A DNA stretch of 64,000 nucleotides from Segetibacter sp. (GCA_028288485.1 JAQBNO010000137.1:1-64000), one strand, 5' to 3'. Counted from the first letter of the stretch, positions 52,451-61,887 are shown. The notes: generated by a model not told the origin, from the letters alone. Numbers and translations: made by a program.

Positions 52451-53992
52451 TTATATCGAAGGTTCCGGAGCAGCCTCACTTCCTTGTTTGGGAGGCGTTT
52501 GCTGCGGTGGTCGTTGTTGTTGTCTTTGCTGTTGCTGTCTCTGGTCACCGGGCTTTTGCTGACCGCCGGGCCTTTGAGGCTGCCTCTGCTGAGGTGGCCG
52601 GTTTTGCACATTTTGTTGTCCGCCCAGGTTAGAACCACGTTGAGGATTTTGCTGTTTTCCTTGAGCAGGAGTACCTCCGGCTGCAGGTTTTGAAACATTT
52701 CTCTGCTGTGCAGGGTTTTGAACCGCTTTTTGTTGCCCGCCCTGCCCTTGCTGAACCGGTCCCCTTTTTTGCTGGTTTTGTTGAGGCTGTCGACTTTGCT
52801 GACCTGTAGCCGGTTGATTACCTCTTGGTTGTGCATCCCTGCTGTCGTTCGGTCTCGTATCCCTGCCTTGTTCTTTATCTTTGCGCCGGCGACTGTTTCT
52901 CTCAAGACTTCGTAGGCTTATCTGTCCCACAACATCTACAAATTCAGGCTCAACTTCCTTCGGCTTCGAACTTACAATCTCGACAGGCTCCAGTTCATCA
53001 GGCTTTAATCCCTGCGCATTCATTTTTTGAATTTCCTTTACACGTACGATGGTAAGCGGGTAATGTTTCGTACTATCCGGCATCGTATACCACATTAGGT
53101 TTTTGAAAATATCTTTTTTTACAAGATACGCGGGGCTACGTGTAATATGTATTACATCTGCATTGTCTGGAAAGTGTTGTAATGCGTCAAGGTAGGTATC
53201 CAGTTCATAATTCAGGCAGCACTTAAGACGACCGCACTGGCCGCTCAGCTTTGTCTGGTTGATCGACAGGTTCTGGTACCGTGCTGCTGTAGTGTTTACG
53301 CTTTTAAAATCGGTAAGCCAGGTAGCGCAACATAACTCACGACCGCAACTACCAATCCCACCAACTTTACCTGCTTCCTGGCGAGCACCAATTTGGCGCA
53401 TTTCTACTTTTACTTTAAACTCTCCGGCGTAAGAGCGTATTAATTCTCTAAAATCTACCCTGTCGTCTGCTGTATAATAAAAGGTCGCTTTTTTGCCATC
53501 TGCCTGTATTTCAACTTCTGCGAGTTTCATTTCCAGGTTCAGTGCTCTCGCCATGGCCCGGCTTCTCACCAAAGCTTCCTTTTCCCTCGCTTTATTTTCC
53601 TTCCATTTACTTACATCACTATCTGTACTTCTACGTAAAATTTTCTTTATTTCCGGGCTAAATTCATCCACCCCTTTTTTCTTCATCTGAACCCGAACCA
53701 GTTCACCGCTCAGGCTTACTTCGCCAACATCAAAACCGCTTACTCCCTCTACAGTTACACATTCACCTTTTTCAAAATACTGCAAGGTTGCGTTTCTAAA
53801 AAATTCTTTTCTGCTGCCATTATTAAAACTAACCTCCACAATTTTACAAGTGCTTTCAGGGTCGCTGAAAGGAAGGTTCATTAGCCAATCGTGTACGTTC
53901 ATCCGATTACAGCCGCCCGTACTGCAGCCTCCGTTACTTTTACAACCGCCCGGTTTTCCACCTGTAGCAGTTCCACAACTTCCACATCCCAT
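52451..53992 (-). CDS. PSP1/RicT-like protein with Gln/Pro-rich tail
   Basis: A 513-aa protein. The first 30 residues are Gly/Cys-rich (GCGSCGTATGGKPGGCKSNG). Residues about 40-340 form the PSP1/RicT (YaaT) domain with family cysteines in GGIGSCGRELCCATWL and SGQCGRLKCCLNYE. In Bacillus, RicT joins a complex with an Fe-S cluster that tunes RNase Y. The C-terminal 150 residues are low complexity, rich in Gln, Pro, Gly and Arg (QQRQQQRPPQQTPPK). The tail is unlike the Bacillus form and is probably disordered. It is immediately downstream of holB on the same strand. Confidence 0.92.
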   Translation of the reverse strand: MGCGSCGTATGGKPGGCKSNGGCSTGGCNRMNVHDWLMNLPFSDPESTCKIVEVSFNNGSRKEFFRNATLQYFEKGECVTVEGVSGFDVGEVSLSGELVRVQMKKKGVDEFSPEIKKILRRSTDSDVSKWKENKAREKEALVRSRAMARALNLEMKLAEVEIQADGKKATFYYTADDRVDFRELIRSYAGEFKVKVEMRQIGARQEAGKVGGIGSCGRELCCATWLTDFKSVNTTAARYQNLSINQTKLSGQCGRLKCCLNYELDTYLDALQHFPDNADVIHITRSPAYLVKKDIFKNLMWYTMPDSTKHYPLTIVRVKEIQKMNAQGLKPDELEPVEIVSSKPKEVEPEFVDVVGQISLRSLERNSRRRKDKEQGRDTRPNDSRDAQPRGNQPATGQQSRQPQQNQQKRGPVQQGQGGQQKAVQNPAQQRNVSKPAAGGTPAQGKQQNPQRGSNLGGQQNVQNRPPQQRQPQRPGGQQKPGDQRQQQQRQQQRPPQQTPPKQGSEAAPEPSI

Positions 53993-54593
53993 ATTTTAAT
54001 ACATAAAAAAATTAAAAAATAATACATGGGACTAATAAGAAAGAGATTTTGGTAGCCGGCATATTGCTGCTATATGGCATTCGTTGCGTCGCACACTTGT
54101 ACTATTGTAGGTATATCCTGCTTTTACTTCTAACAATAAAAGCATTGTTCTTCTCCTTTAGTTTATTTCGCATTAATAAAGGAAAAAGTATTTTAAAAAC
54201 GGTTTATAGATCCTACATACTCAACTTCTCCAACTTCCTGCCTTCTTCACAATTGTCCGCCCACACATTATCTCTCCTTCTGCCAAACAAAACGTTATGG
54301 CTTCCCTAACTTCAAAAATATGATTTAAAAAGAATAAAAACTCATAAAGGTTGCAATAGCATTGATAATCAGCTTTTTTTCTTCCCCGAAAGCAACTTTA
54401 CAACCGAATATTAAAGGAAAAAAGGATTGAAATAACCCGGTCCAACGGTTGAATTTGAAGGAGAATAGCGAAAGGGTCGATAGACTATACCAGAGAAAAT
54501 GTTCAAAAAGTCAACGACAATCGCCTTTCCAATTGTTGTTTCCAGGTCAGGCAGGATATAGAAAAGGATGTAATTAAATTTAAACGAAAGTAA
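53993..54593. other. Intergenic region with repeat copy
   Basis: 600 bases. A full repeat copy lies at 54051-54102. An 86-codon plus-strand frame (54049-54309) begins within the repeat and is not credible. Confidence 0.55.
54051..54102 (-). repeat. Dispersed intergenic repeat, copy 15 (full length)
   Basis: GGTAGCCGGCATATTGCTGC at the distal end and TTCGTTGCGTCGCACACTTG then TAC at the core end. Confidence 0.85.
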
Positions 54594-55811
54594 TTACGAT
54601 GCACTGACTACCACCTTGTCTCTTATAATATGCAACATCTTTATAGTTAGTGCGTGAAACAGCATTTTACCATTGGCATTTCTTTCGATGTAATACGAGG
54701 CCTTGTCCAATTCTGTAACTATTGCCTGTTGCTGCGTTACGCTTGTAATTTTATTTAATCGCTGTGCAAAATCTCTTTCAGCCTCTGAAAGACTAAGATT
54801 TTCAGGTCCTAAGATTCTGAGGCGCACGCATTGCTCCAGTAAATGATTATAATACCGTAAAAACTGCTTTTGATTTTCGCGGCCGAGTTTTGATACCTCG
54901 TCTACCCATTTTACCTGCGCACCATTGTTTGCTTTAAGCGTTGCATTCATCCAATCGCGTAGCAGGCTAAGCCAGTCTTCTTCTGCATGTTGCAAAAGCT
55001 GGAGGGCTTCGTGATAATCACCCTGAGCAATACCGGCAACCAGCCTTGCCTGTTCCGGTGCGACCTGGCTTCTTTCAATCAACGCATTTTCAACCTCTAA
55101 ATTTTCAAGCAACGGAATTTTTACCAATTGCGTTCTTGATAAGATTGTCTGCAGAATTTGCTCTTCACTTTCGGCAACCAAAACAAATAAAGTATTGGGG
55201 GGCGGCTCTTCTATAAGTTTTAAAAGCTTGTTACCTTCTTTGCCAAGGTATTCAGGCATCCACATGACCAGTATTTTGTACTCACTTTCAAAACTCTTTA
55301 AACTCAATTGCCTGATAATATCGTTGCATTCTTCCGCCGTTATATTTCCCTGTTTATTCTCTGCTCCTATAAACTGCAGCCAGTCATACACATTTCCGTA
55401 AGGGTTTTGCAGGAAAAACTCACGCCATTCTGCCGCAAAGTCGGTTGACTTAGGTTTGTCACCACTTTTTTTTGTAATCACGGGGTAGGAAAAATGGATA
55501 TCGGGATGTACCAATTGCCTCGCCTTACTACAGGCAGAACATTCTCCGCACGCATCCTCCCACGACTTACCACTCTGTAAATCAACAACAGGTTCTTCAA
55601 AACCAAATAATGGCGCTCCCTGTTGGTTAGACGCAGATTTACCATTTACCTTTTCACAAACTACAAATTGTGCAAAAGCCATTGCCAAAGGCAAAGCGCC
55701 GCTTCCCTGTTTACCTAAAAACAGCAATGCATGGCTAAGCCGGTTCAATTGCACCATTTCAGCCAGGTGCTGCTTTATTTCACTTTGCCCGATAACATCT
55801 TTAAAAAGCAT
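54594..55811 (-). CDS. holB: DNA polymerase III delta' subunit (HolB-like)
   Basis: A 405-aa AAA+ clamp-loader protein. The N-terminus FKDVIGQSEIKQHLAEM, a P-loop-like GKQGSGAL and the Zn module with CGECSACSKARQLVHPDIHF are those of delta' and DnaX-type subunits. The sensor-type stretch ILSRTQLVKIP (SRC-like position reads SRT) follows LIEEPPPNTLF. It lies on the lagging-strand clamp-loading complex and holds the beta clamp loader together. Length is near that of Bacteroidota delta'; the C-terminal 200 residues are helical. Confidence 0.88.
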   Translation of the reverse strand: MLFKDVIGQSEIKQHLAEMVQLNRLSHALLFLGKQGSGALPLAMAFAQFVVCEKVNGKSASNQQGAPLFGFEEPVVDLQSGKSWEDACGECSACSKARQLVHPDIHFSYPVITKKSGDKPKSTDFAAEWREFFLQNPYGNVYDWLQFIGAENKQGNITAEECNDIIRQLSLKSFESEYKILVMWMPEYLGKEGNKLLKLIEEPPPNTLFVLVAESEEQILQTILSRTQLVKIPLLENLEVENALIERSQVAPEQARLVAGIAQGDYHEALQLLQHAEEDWLSLLRDWMNATLKANNGAQVKWVDEVSKLGRENQKQFLRYYNHLLEQCVRLRILGPENLSLSEAERDFAQRLNKITSVTQQQAIVTELDKASYYIERNANGKMLFHALTIKMLHIIRDKVVVSAS

Positions 55812-55914
55812 AAGGACGAAGTTAGGCTGTTAACCACTTTCTAAAAACCAAAAAGTTTTTGAAACAGGTACAACGGTTTTAACTAATAAAGTGCCAGCAG
55901 GAAAAAGGAAATTT

Positions 55915-56510
55915 ATGAAACAATTTATTGTATTTTTTGCAGCCTTTCTGGTACTGGCCGCCTGCAACAAAACAAATGAACACCTGGTTATCAAGGGAAA
56001 ACTAGTTTACAGGAGTTGTGCTCGGTAGTAGTACAGGTTCTTGATTCAACAAAATATTTTATTTCACAAGATAGCTGGCAGCTGCATTCGTCGAAGCCGG
56101 TTTACAATTATGTTTTTACCGCTTCAAACCATGTTCTTTTCCGGGTTCTGTTACTGTAGGCCAGGAGTTTAATTTTATTGTAATTTCAAAAGATCCGCTG
56201 CAGAAACTTTGTGTTGTATGTGCGCTCTTCCACGATCGGCCTAAAAAAATGAACATGATCAAGGTAGTGGGAGGAGAAGATTAAAAATGACGTGAAGGAT
56301 GAAAATAAGTGCAGGATAAAAGATGCCTGGAGAGATAAGGATGAACGGAGCGTCGCAATCACTGCTCCTTTAAGTACAACAGGCGGAAAACTAAACATTA
56401 CTTGGCAGTACTGTGAGCCTTTAACCGGAAAAGAAATTGCAGGCAAAGAAAATTGGGTGTTCATGAAAAAGGCCTCTTACGAGGCCCATTCAGTTATTTT
56501 AGATATTTAG
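55915..56510 (+). pseudogene. Broken small lipoprotein gene
   Basis: ATG 55915 starts MKQFIVFFAAFLVLAACNKT, a clear lipoprotein signal, and runs into a stop after KLVYRSCAR. The next frame continues VVVQVLDSTKYFISQDSWQL and VFTASNH, then another frame TVGQEFNFIVISKDPLQKL and MNMIKVVGGED, then a third DERSVAITAPLSTTGGKLNI and EIAGKENWVF. At least two and probably three frameshifts separate these. The last part (from 56292) might instead be a separate small ORF. Confidence 0.65.
56466..56486 (-). terminator. Intrinsic terminator of the glutathione peroxidase gene
   Basis: GGCCTCTTACGAGGCC hairpin (56471-56486) preceded on the plus strand by an A5 run, which gives a U-tract in the minus transcript, about eight bases past the stop at 56494. 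Confidence 0.8.
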
Positions 56511-57054
56511 TTATTTCTTCCGATTCCGGCGTCACTTTGCTTTCAAAGGCCGCTAACAGTTTTCCGTTTTCGTCGAGCAAGAATTTCGTGAAGTTCCATT
56601 TAACAGTTGCATCCAACACACCATTTTGATCTTTTTTCGTAAGCCATTTAAACAGAGGATGCGTATTGTCGCCAACGACATCTACTTTGCTTGCCAAAGG
56701 AAAAGTTACTCCGAACCTTACTTTACAGAATTCCTGGATCTCTTCATTGGTTCCCGGCTCCTGGTGTCCGAAGTTGTCTGCAGGAAACCCTACGATGACC
56801 AACTCATCTTTATGTGCTTTATACAATTTCTCAAGACCCTCGTATTGCGGGGTGAAACCGCATTTGCTTGCAGTATTAACAATCAGTATTTTCTTCCCTT
56901 TATACTGCGAGAAGTCAATTACACCACCTTCAATCGAAGGCACTTTAAATTCATGTATCGTTTTTGGTGCTGCCATAGTATCTGTTTTTTTATCTTTTGA
57001 AGTTGCCGAAGTACAGGCAATAAACAATACAAGCGCGAAGAGAAACTTATTCAT
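56494..57054 (-). CDS. Glutathione peroxidase-family lipoprotein
   Basis: A 186-aa thiol peroxidase of the GPx fold. The peroxidatic Cys is C65 in NTASKCGFTPQYEGLEKLY; Gln and Trp partners occur in the QxxGLE context and VKWNFTKFL. Residues 1-14 form a lipoprotein signal (LFALVLFIAC, lipid on C14), so it is periplasmic or outer-membrane bound. It reduces hydrogen and lipid peroxides, most likely with thioredoxin, as most bacterial Cys-type enzymes do. Single gene with a terminator. Confidence 0.95.
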   Translation of the reverse strand: MNKFLFALVLFIACTSATSKDKKTDTMAAPKTIHEFKVPSIEGGVIDFSQYKGKKILIVNTASKCGFTPQYEGLEKLYKAHKDELVIVGFPADNFGHQEPGTNEEIQEFCKVRFGVTFPLASKVDVVGDNTHPLFKWLTKKDQNGVLDATVKWNFTKFLLDENGKLLAAFESKVTPESEEITKYLK

Positions 57055-57115
57055 TTTTAAGGATTTACTATTAATAAGACAAAAAGAAGGAGGTAAAGTT
57101 TAGTAAAGATAAAAA

Positions 57116-58534
57116 TTAATGTTCATAACATCCCAGGTCGGGTAAATCTGTACCTCCACCCATGGGTCTTTGTTTTCCGTCCAGGTCAATAGTAACACCT
57201 ATATAAGCACCTTTGTTAATTGCAGGCGAGATTGCAGGGGAACCTGTTTTCAGGTGAAAATCGAAATATCTCCTGCTAACGTCTACGCTATCGAAAAGCG
57301 GCAGGGCGTTCCGGATAATGTTGTTAAACTTAGCGGCCGGCTGGTCGTCTTTGTTTTTATACAACACATTTTCAAATTTTACATCAAAATCAGGGGAAGC
57401 AGCCGACGCTTTCCTGGCAACAATTACTTCATTTTCAGCAGTGCCTCCCTCGCCGTAAAAGATACAATTGCGAAATATTGCTAATAAGGGATATGGGATA
57501 TCGTCGTAAGCATCGGTTACATATAAAACAGGATTTTTATGAGGTACGAAAAAACTTCCGTAGGTAACCACTGTACAATGGGCAAATGAATACGAGCCAC
57601 CGGCAACAATGGCAATGTTGCTTCCGCAATTGCTGATCAGGCAATTGACTGCCCTAATACTGCTTGCCACGCCAATAATTCCTGCATCATATATATTATC
57701 TATGGTACATTGGTTCAAAATAATTTTCGGACTGGCATTCCTTGAAGGGAGTTCGGCGATTATGCCCTGGTAAGCATTTTTAATTACAGCATAATCGAGC
57801 ACATTGTTTTTACTTGAACTGGAAAAGTAAACTCCCGGCCAGCTTCCCGGGAAGTCCCTGTAGTCGGGGTCGAGCCGGTCGCCCTGCAAAACTACATTTG
57901 AACTTTCGTTGGCTTCGCCTTTAATTCTCAAAGTTCCGTTCACAATAAAAGGGGCATCGGCATGAAAGTATACCTTACAGCCTTTATTGATTGTAAGGGT
58001 AATATTGCTGTCTACTGTTACGCCTCCCAGAATAACAAAAGGCAAGTTATTATTCCATGAACTATCGGTGGTTATATGGCGGTTGCGGTAAAAGTTTGCA
58101 TTTTGTCCAAATGCCTCTAACTGGAGGAACTTGTCATTTCCATTATAATTTACCAGGATGCTATCGCGAACAATAAAAGGGAGATTTGCAGCATTTGGAT
58201 TAACAGTTACAGATACGAAAACGTACACACTATCGTTAGGCTCCAGTTCAATTCCCGAGAAACTTGCACCTGGTGTGCCATCAACATTTAGTTTAAATGC
58301 AGATGAGACCCCGCCCATTAGTTTAACGGAAGACAACCGCAATTTTTGCTCATTCTGGTTAAAAATCTTAAAAGCCTGGGTTACCGAGCCGGTTGAGGTA
58401 AAAACGGTATCGAAGTGTAGTGTATCTGTTGAAAGGCTTACTAATGCGTCGCCCCTCTCAATAAAAGAAGTTTTTTTGCAAGAGGTGATAAGAAAAAATA
58501 AGATGACTACAAATCCATAGAACAGGGGCTTCAT
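57116..58534 (-). CDS. Right-handed beta-helix lipoprotein
   Basis: A 472-aa lipoprotein (MKPLFYGFVVILFFLITSC, lipid on the Cys). Residues about 30-140 look like an Ig-like choice-of-anchor domain (DTLHFDTVFTSTGSVTQAF), followed by repeated parallel beta-helix coils from about residue 170 to 380 (VLDYAVIKNAYQGIIAEL, IILNQCTIDNIYDAGIIGV, AIVAGGSYSFAHCTVVTYG). Such proteins bind or cleave polysaccharides at the cell surface or serve as scaffolds. No catalytic residues could be picked out. Function unknown. Confidence 0.88.
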   Translation of the reverse strand: MKPLFYGFVVILFFLITSCKKTSFIERGDALVSLSTDTLHFDTVFTSTGSVTQAFKIFNQNEQKLRLSSVKLMGGVSSAFKLNVDGTPGASFSGIELEPNDSVYVFVSVTVNPNAANLPFIVRDSILVNYNGNDKFLQLEAFGQNANFYRNRHITTDSSWNNNLPFVILGGVTVDSNITLTINKGCKVYFHADAPFIVNGTLRIKGEANESSNVVLQGDRLDPDYRDFPGSWPGVYFSSSSKNNVLDYAVIKNAYQGIIAELPSRNASPKIILNQCTIDNIYDAGIIGVASSIRAVNCLISNCGSNIAIVAGGSYSFAHCTVVTYGSFFVPHKNPVLYVTDAYDDIPYPLLAIFRNCIFYGEGGTAENEVIVARKASAASPDFDVKFENVLYKNKDDQPAAKFNNIIRNALPLFDSVDVSRRYFDFHLKTGSPAISPAINKGAYIGVTIDLDGKQRPMGGGTDLPDLGCYEH

Positions 58535-58559
58535 TACTTCAAAAGTAAATTAAAAAGCT

Positions 58560-59261
58560 TTATAAGGTATAGCCTAAAGTGGCGATACTCAAGGTAGTTC
58601 CACGAACTTTTAATAGTTCTGATCCACACGCTTCCAATGATGCACCGGTTGTTACCAAATCATCTACCAGCATTATGTGTTTGTTTTCAAGTGCTTCCGG
58701 TTGTGAAACTGCAAAAACACCGTCCATATTTTCCCACCTGGTAATTCGACCCCGCTGTGTTTGTGTTTCGGTATATACCTTTCTAATGACTGCGTTATTT
58801 AAAACCGGTTTCTTCCAGGCCGATGTTATTCCCTCGCATATCACTACTGACTGGTTATAGCCTCTTTTCTTTTCGCGTCGCGGATTTAGCGGCAAGGGCA
58901 CTAAAGCATCGACACCTGAAAAGCGTTCGTTATTCATAAGGAATTTCGACAGCAGCTTTCCGAAATAGAACCCAATCTCTTTATTGCCTTTATACTTCAA
59001 TCGATGCAGCAAGGTTTGGATTAATGAATTTTTAGTAAAAAAATATCCTGCTGCTGCACTCCTTACAGGAATTCTTCCATAAAAAATTTTTTCTACCGGG
59101 TTGTGTGGCAGATAAAAGAAGTTCGTTTCGGGAAGTTCGGATAAACAGTGCAGGCACAACAGTTGTTTGTCATTTAGTATATCAGAGCCACATCCTGTAC
59201 AAACATGCGGAAAGAAGAGATGAACCAAATCCTGAAACGAAGTTTGTATACCTGACATCAA
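58560..59261 (-). CDS. ComF family phosphoribosyltransferase-like protein
   Basis: A 233-aa protein with a Zn ribbon at the N-terminus (C21-x2-C24 and C36-x2-C39 in HVCTGCG and LCLHC) and a type I phosphoribosyltransferase domain with the PRPP motif IMLVDDLVTTGAS and PLPLNPRREKKRGYNQS. In competent bacteria ComFC acts in natural transformation and in DNA uptake and processing. Whether this bacterium is competent is not shown. It lies downstream of radA, separated by a repeat copy, and could be co-transcribed. Confidence 0.92.
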   Translation of the reverse strand: MMSGIQTSFQDLVHLFFPHVCTGCGSDILNDKQLLCLHCLSELPETNFFYLPHNPVEKIFYGRIPVRSAAAGYFFTKNSLIQTLLHRLKYKGNKEIGFYFGKLLSKFLMNNERFSGVDALVPLPLNPRREKKRGYNQSVVICEGITSAWKKPVLNNAVIRKVYTETQTQRGRITRWENMDGVFAVSQPEALENKHIMLVDDLVTTGASLEACGSELLKVRGTTLSIATLGYTL

Positions 59262-59280
59262 TATAAATTTTTATCGTGAC

Positions 59281-59335
59281 GTTTTTTTGATACCAGCACT
59301 GGTTTTTATTGAATCACCGTTGCGTCGCAATCACT
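59281..59335 (-). repeat. Dispersed intergenic repeat, copy 16
   Basis: TTTTTTTGATACCAGCACTGG distal part (partly altered) and CCGTTGCGTCGCAATCACTT core. Confidence 0.7.
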
Positions 59336-59416
59336 TCATCCGCAAACCAATGGGCAGCTGCAGCTTTAATGGCTGGAACCCTTTTTTTGCACTTAAATAA
59401 TTCCTGGTTGTATATG

Positions 59417-60796
59417 TTAATTTACAAACAGCAGTTGATACACTTCCTGTACTTCCCCTACCGGTATCACCTTAATACCTGTTTTCTGGTTATCAAATCC
59501 TTTCTTATTGTATTTCGATACTATGATCTTTTCAAATCCCAGCTTTTCAGCTTCAGCTATTCGCTGTTCTATCCGGTTAACTGCCCGGATTTCACCATTT
59601 AGGCCAACTTCGCCGGCAAAACAAATCTTCTGGGGTAAGGGAACGTCTTCGAAACTACTCAGCAAAGCACAGATGACCGATAAATCAATCGACGGATCTT
59701 CTACTTTTAAGCCTCCGGCAATATTTACAAAAACATCTTTAATACCAAAATGAAAGCCGCCCCGTTTTTCAAGCACAGCAAGCAGTAATTGTAACCTTCT
59801 AAGATCGAAACCACTTACCGTTCGTTGAGGCGTGCCATATACGCTTTGTGTTACCAGCGCCTGCACTTCAATTAACAAAGGTCTTATTCCTTCCAGGGTT
59901 GCAGCAATGGCGCTACCGCTTAGTTGCTCTTCTTTTTGTGTAATTAATATTTCTGAAGGATTTGATACGCTTCTCATGCCGTCTCCGGTCATTTCGTAAA
60001 TGCCTAACTCTGCAGTACTTCCAAACCGGTTTTTTAGTGTTCGTAATATTCTATAAGCGTAATGACGGTCGCCTTCAAATTGAAGAACAGTGTCTACCAT
60101 ATGCTCTAAAATTTTTGGCCCTGCGATGCTTCCGTCTTTTGTGATATGTCCTATTAAAAAAACCGGCGTATCTGTTTCTTTTGCAAACCGTTGAAACTCT
60201 GCTGCACATTCTCTTATTTGCGATACACTTCCGGGAGAGGACTCTATAAAGTTAGATTGTAGCGTTTGAATTGAATCTACAATGACCAGTTGTGGACGAA
60301 GTTTTTTAATTTCCTGGAAAAGAACGTTTGTTGCAGTTTCTGTTAAAAGGTAAAAGTCGTCGTTAGAGGATTTTAGCCTGTCGGCTCTCATTTTTATTTG
60401 CTGCTCGCTTTCTTCACCGCTGATGTACAAAGTCCGAACGCCTTTCAGCTGCAGGCCGACCTGCAAAAACAACGTACTCTTTCCTATACCGGGTTCACCC
60501 GCCACTAATACAATACTTCCCGGAACAATGCCTCCACCTAAAACCCTGTTCAGCTCCCCGTCTGCTGTTAAAATACGGTCTTCTTCGGTAGCACTTACTT
60601 TGTTTAACAGGATCGTTTTCGTATTTCGTTTATCGCCATGGTAATCTTTCCAGCCATTTTCATTTTTTTCGGTTCCTTTCGACAATACTTCTTCAGAGAA
60701 AGTATTCCATGAACTGCACGAAGGGCATTTTCCCAGCCATTTTGCACTTTCATACCCACAATTACTACAGAAATAAGCTGTCTTTACTTTGCTCAT
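59417..60796 (-). CDS. radA: DNA repair protein RadA
   Basis: A 459-aa full-length RadA, a RecA-like helicase that aids branch migration in recombination. It has the C4 zinc finger (C10, C13, C24, C27), Walker A GEPGIGKST, the RadA-specific KNRFG (in LKNRFGSTAELGIYEM), and a C-terminal Lon-like domain (VNIAGGLKVEDPSIDL, LNGEIRAVNRIEQRI). Start ATG 60796. A hairpin with U-tract lies 74-100 bases upstream of the start on the same strand (60870-60896), which may control it. Confidence 0.97.
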   Translation of the reverse strand: MSKVKTAYFCSNCGYESAKWLGKCPSCSSWNTFSEEVLSKGTEKNENGWKDYHGDKRNTKTILLNKVSATEEDRILTADGELNRVLGGGIVPGSIVLVAGEPGIGKSTLFLQVGLQLKGVRTLYISGEESEQQIKMRADRLKSSNDDFYLLTETATNVLFQEIKKLRPQLVIVDSIQTLQSNFIESSPGSVSQIRECAAEFQRFAKETDTPVFLIGHITKDGSIAGPKILEHMVDTVLQFEGDRHYAYRILRTLKNRFGSTAELGIYEMTGDGMRSVSNPSEILITQKEEQLSGSAIAATLEGIRPLLIEVQALVTQSVYGTPQRTVSGFDLRRLQLLLAVLEKRGGFHFGIKDVFVNIAGGLKVEDPSIDLSVICALLSSFEDVPLPQKICFAGEVGLNGEIRAVNRIEQRIAEAEKLGFEKIIVSKYNKKGFDNQKTGIKVIPVGEVQEVYQLLFVN

Positions 60797-61167
60797 GCCC
60801 TAAAGGTAATTTTCAAAGTAATGCCAATGATAAAAGGAAGAAAAAGCAGTGGAGATAATCTAATTAAACAAAAAGGGCTGGCAAGAATGCCGGCCCTGTT
60901 ACTTACTAACCCATTAAATTCTGACACTAAATTACAAATATGACTCACATTTCAAAAATTATTTTTGACCGTGTGAATAACTTTTAAGGGTAAAAATCAG
61001 CTCAGATTGCTACAAACCGCCCGATAATTCGAAGCTCTCTCCTAAGTTTAAGACAATCTGTCTACGCATTATTCTTTCTGCGCCTTTCTGTCATGCCAGA
61101 TGGCGAGATGTGACAAATGAATGAATTGGAAGAAAATTTGCAATCACTCTTAAAAACACAAATAATC
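60797..61167. other. Divergent region between radA and the metallopeptidase gene
   Basis: Holds the minus-strand hairpin (60870-60896). No gene besides. An alternative start of the metallopeptidase lies at 61117. Confidence 0.5.
60870..60896 (-). terminator. Terminator-like hairpin in the radA leader
   Basis: GGGCTGGC / GCCGGCCC stem (one G-U pair) with a six-base loop and an A5 run on the plus strand, hence a U-tract in minus-strand RNA. No minus-strand gene lies upstream, so it is either an attenuator of radA or the end of a small RNA. Confidence 0.6.
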
Positions 61168-61854
61168 ATGTCATCTATATTTTTAATATCCCTCATTTTC
61201 CTCGGAATTAGTCTCCTGGTTTCGTCGATATTAAAAGGAAAATTTACTACTTATAGCCGAATTCCTTTACGAAACGGGATGTCGGGCAGAGAGGTAGCTG
61301 AAAAAATGCTGCGCGACAACGGGATTTATGATGTGAAAGTTACATCAGTCGAAGGCCACCTGACCGACCACTACAACCCGGCAAATAAAACTGTAAATTT
61401 AAGTGCAGATAATTATGTTGGGCAAAGTGTTGCTGCGGCCGCAGTGGCTGCCCACGAATGTGGGCATGCAGTTCAACACGCAAGGGCTTACCAGTGGTTA
61501 ACGTTACGCAGTACTTTGGTACCAATAGTGCAGTTCAGCAGCAATTTGGTTCAGTGGGTCTTGCTTGCAGGCATTATATTAATGCAGGTATTTCCCGGGT
61601 TGTTGCTTTTTGGTATTGCCTTATTTGCTGTCACCACATTGTTTGCCTTTATTACTTTACCGGTAGAATTTGATGCGAGCCGGAGAGCTTTAGTATGGTT
61701 AAATACTACAAACATTGCATCGGGCGAACAACATGATAAAGCCAAAGATGCTTTAAAATGGGCTGCAATGACTTACGTGGTAGCGGCAATTGCATCACTG
61801 GCTACTTTAGTACAATACATATTACTATTCCTTGGTAACAGGGACAGGGATTAA
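61168..61854 (+). CDS. Zinc metallopeptidase (YugP-like)
   Basis: From ATG 61168 the product is 228 aa, close to the family norm; a start at 61117 would give 245 aa. It has one N-terminal helix, the RIPLRNGMSGREVAEKML segment, the zinc motif HECGHAVQH (H96, H100) and three further helices (LVQWVLLAGIILMQVFPG and others). This is the neutral zinc metallopeptidase family YugP, an inner-membrane protease of unknown substrate. A GC-rich hairpin follows 100 bases on. Confidence 0.92.
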   Translation: MSSIFLISLIFLGISLLVSSILKGKFTTYSRIPLRNGMSGREVAEKMLRDNGIYDVKVTSVEGHLTDHYNPANKTVNLSADNYVGQSVAAAAVAAHECGHAVQHARAYQWLTLRSTLVPIVQFSSNLVQWVLLAGIILMQVFPGLLLFGIALFAVTTLFAFITLPVEFDASRRALVWLNTTNIASGEQHDKAKDALKWAAMTYVVAAIASLATLVQYILLFLGNRDRD

Positions 61855-61887
61855 TAAAGTAAAGCTTATGTTGCAAATTGAACATAA

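Noticed and set aside
54049-54309. 86-codon plus-strand ORF
   Set aside because: Starts inside a dispersed repeat and is rich in Leu/Ser/Tyr without pattern.
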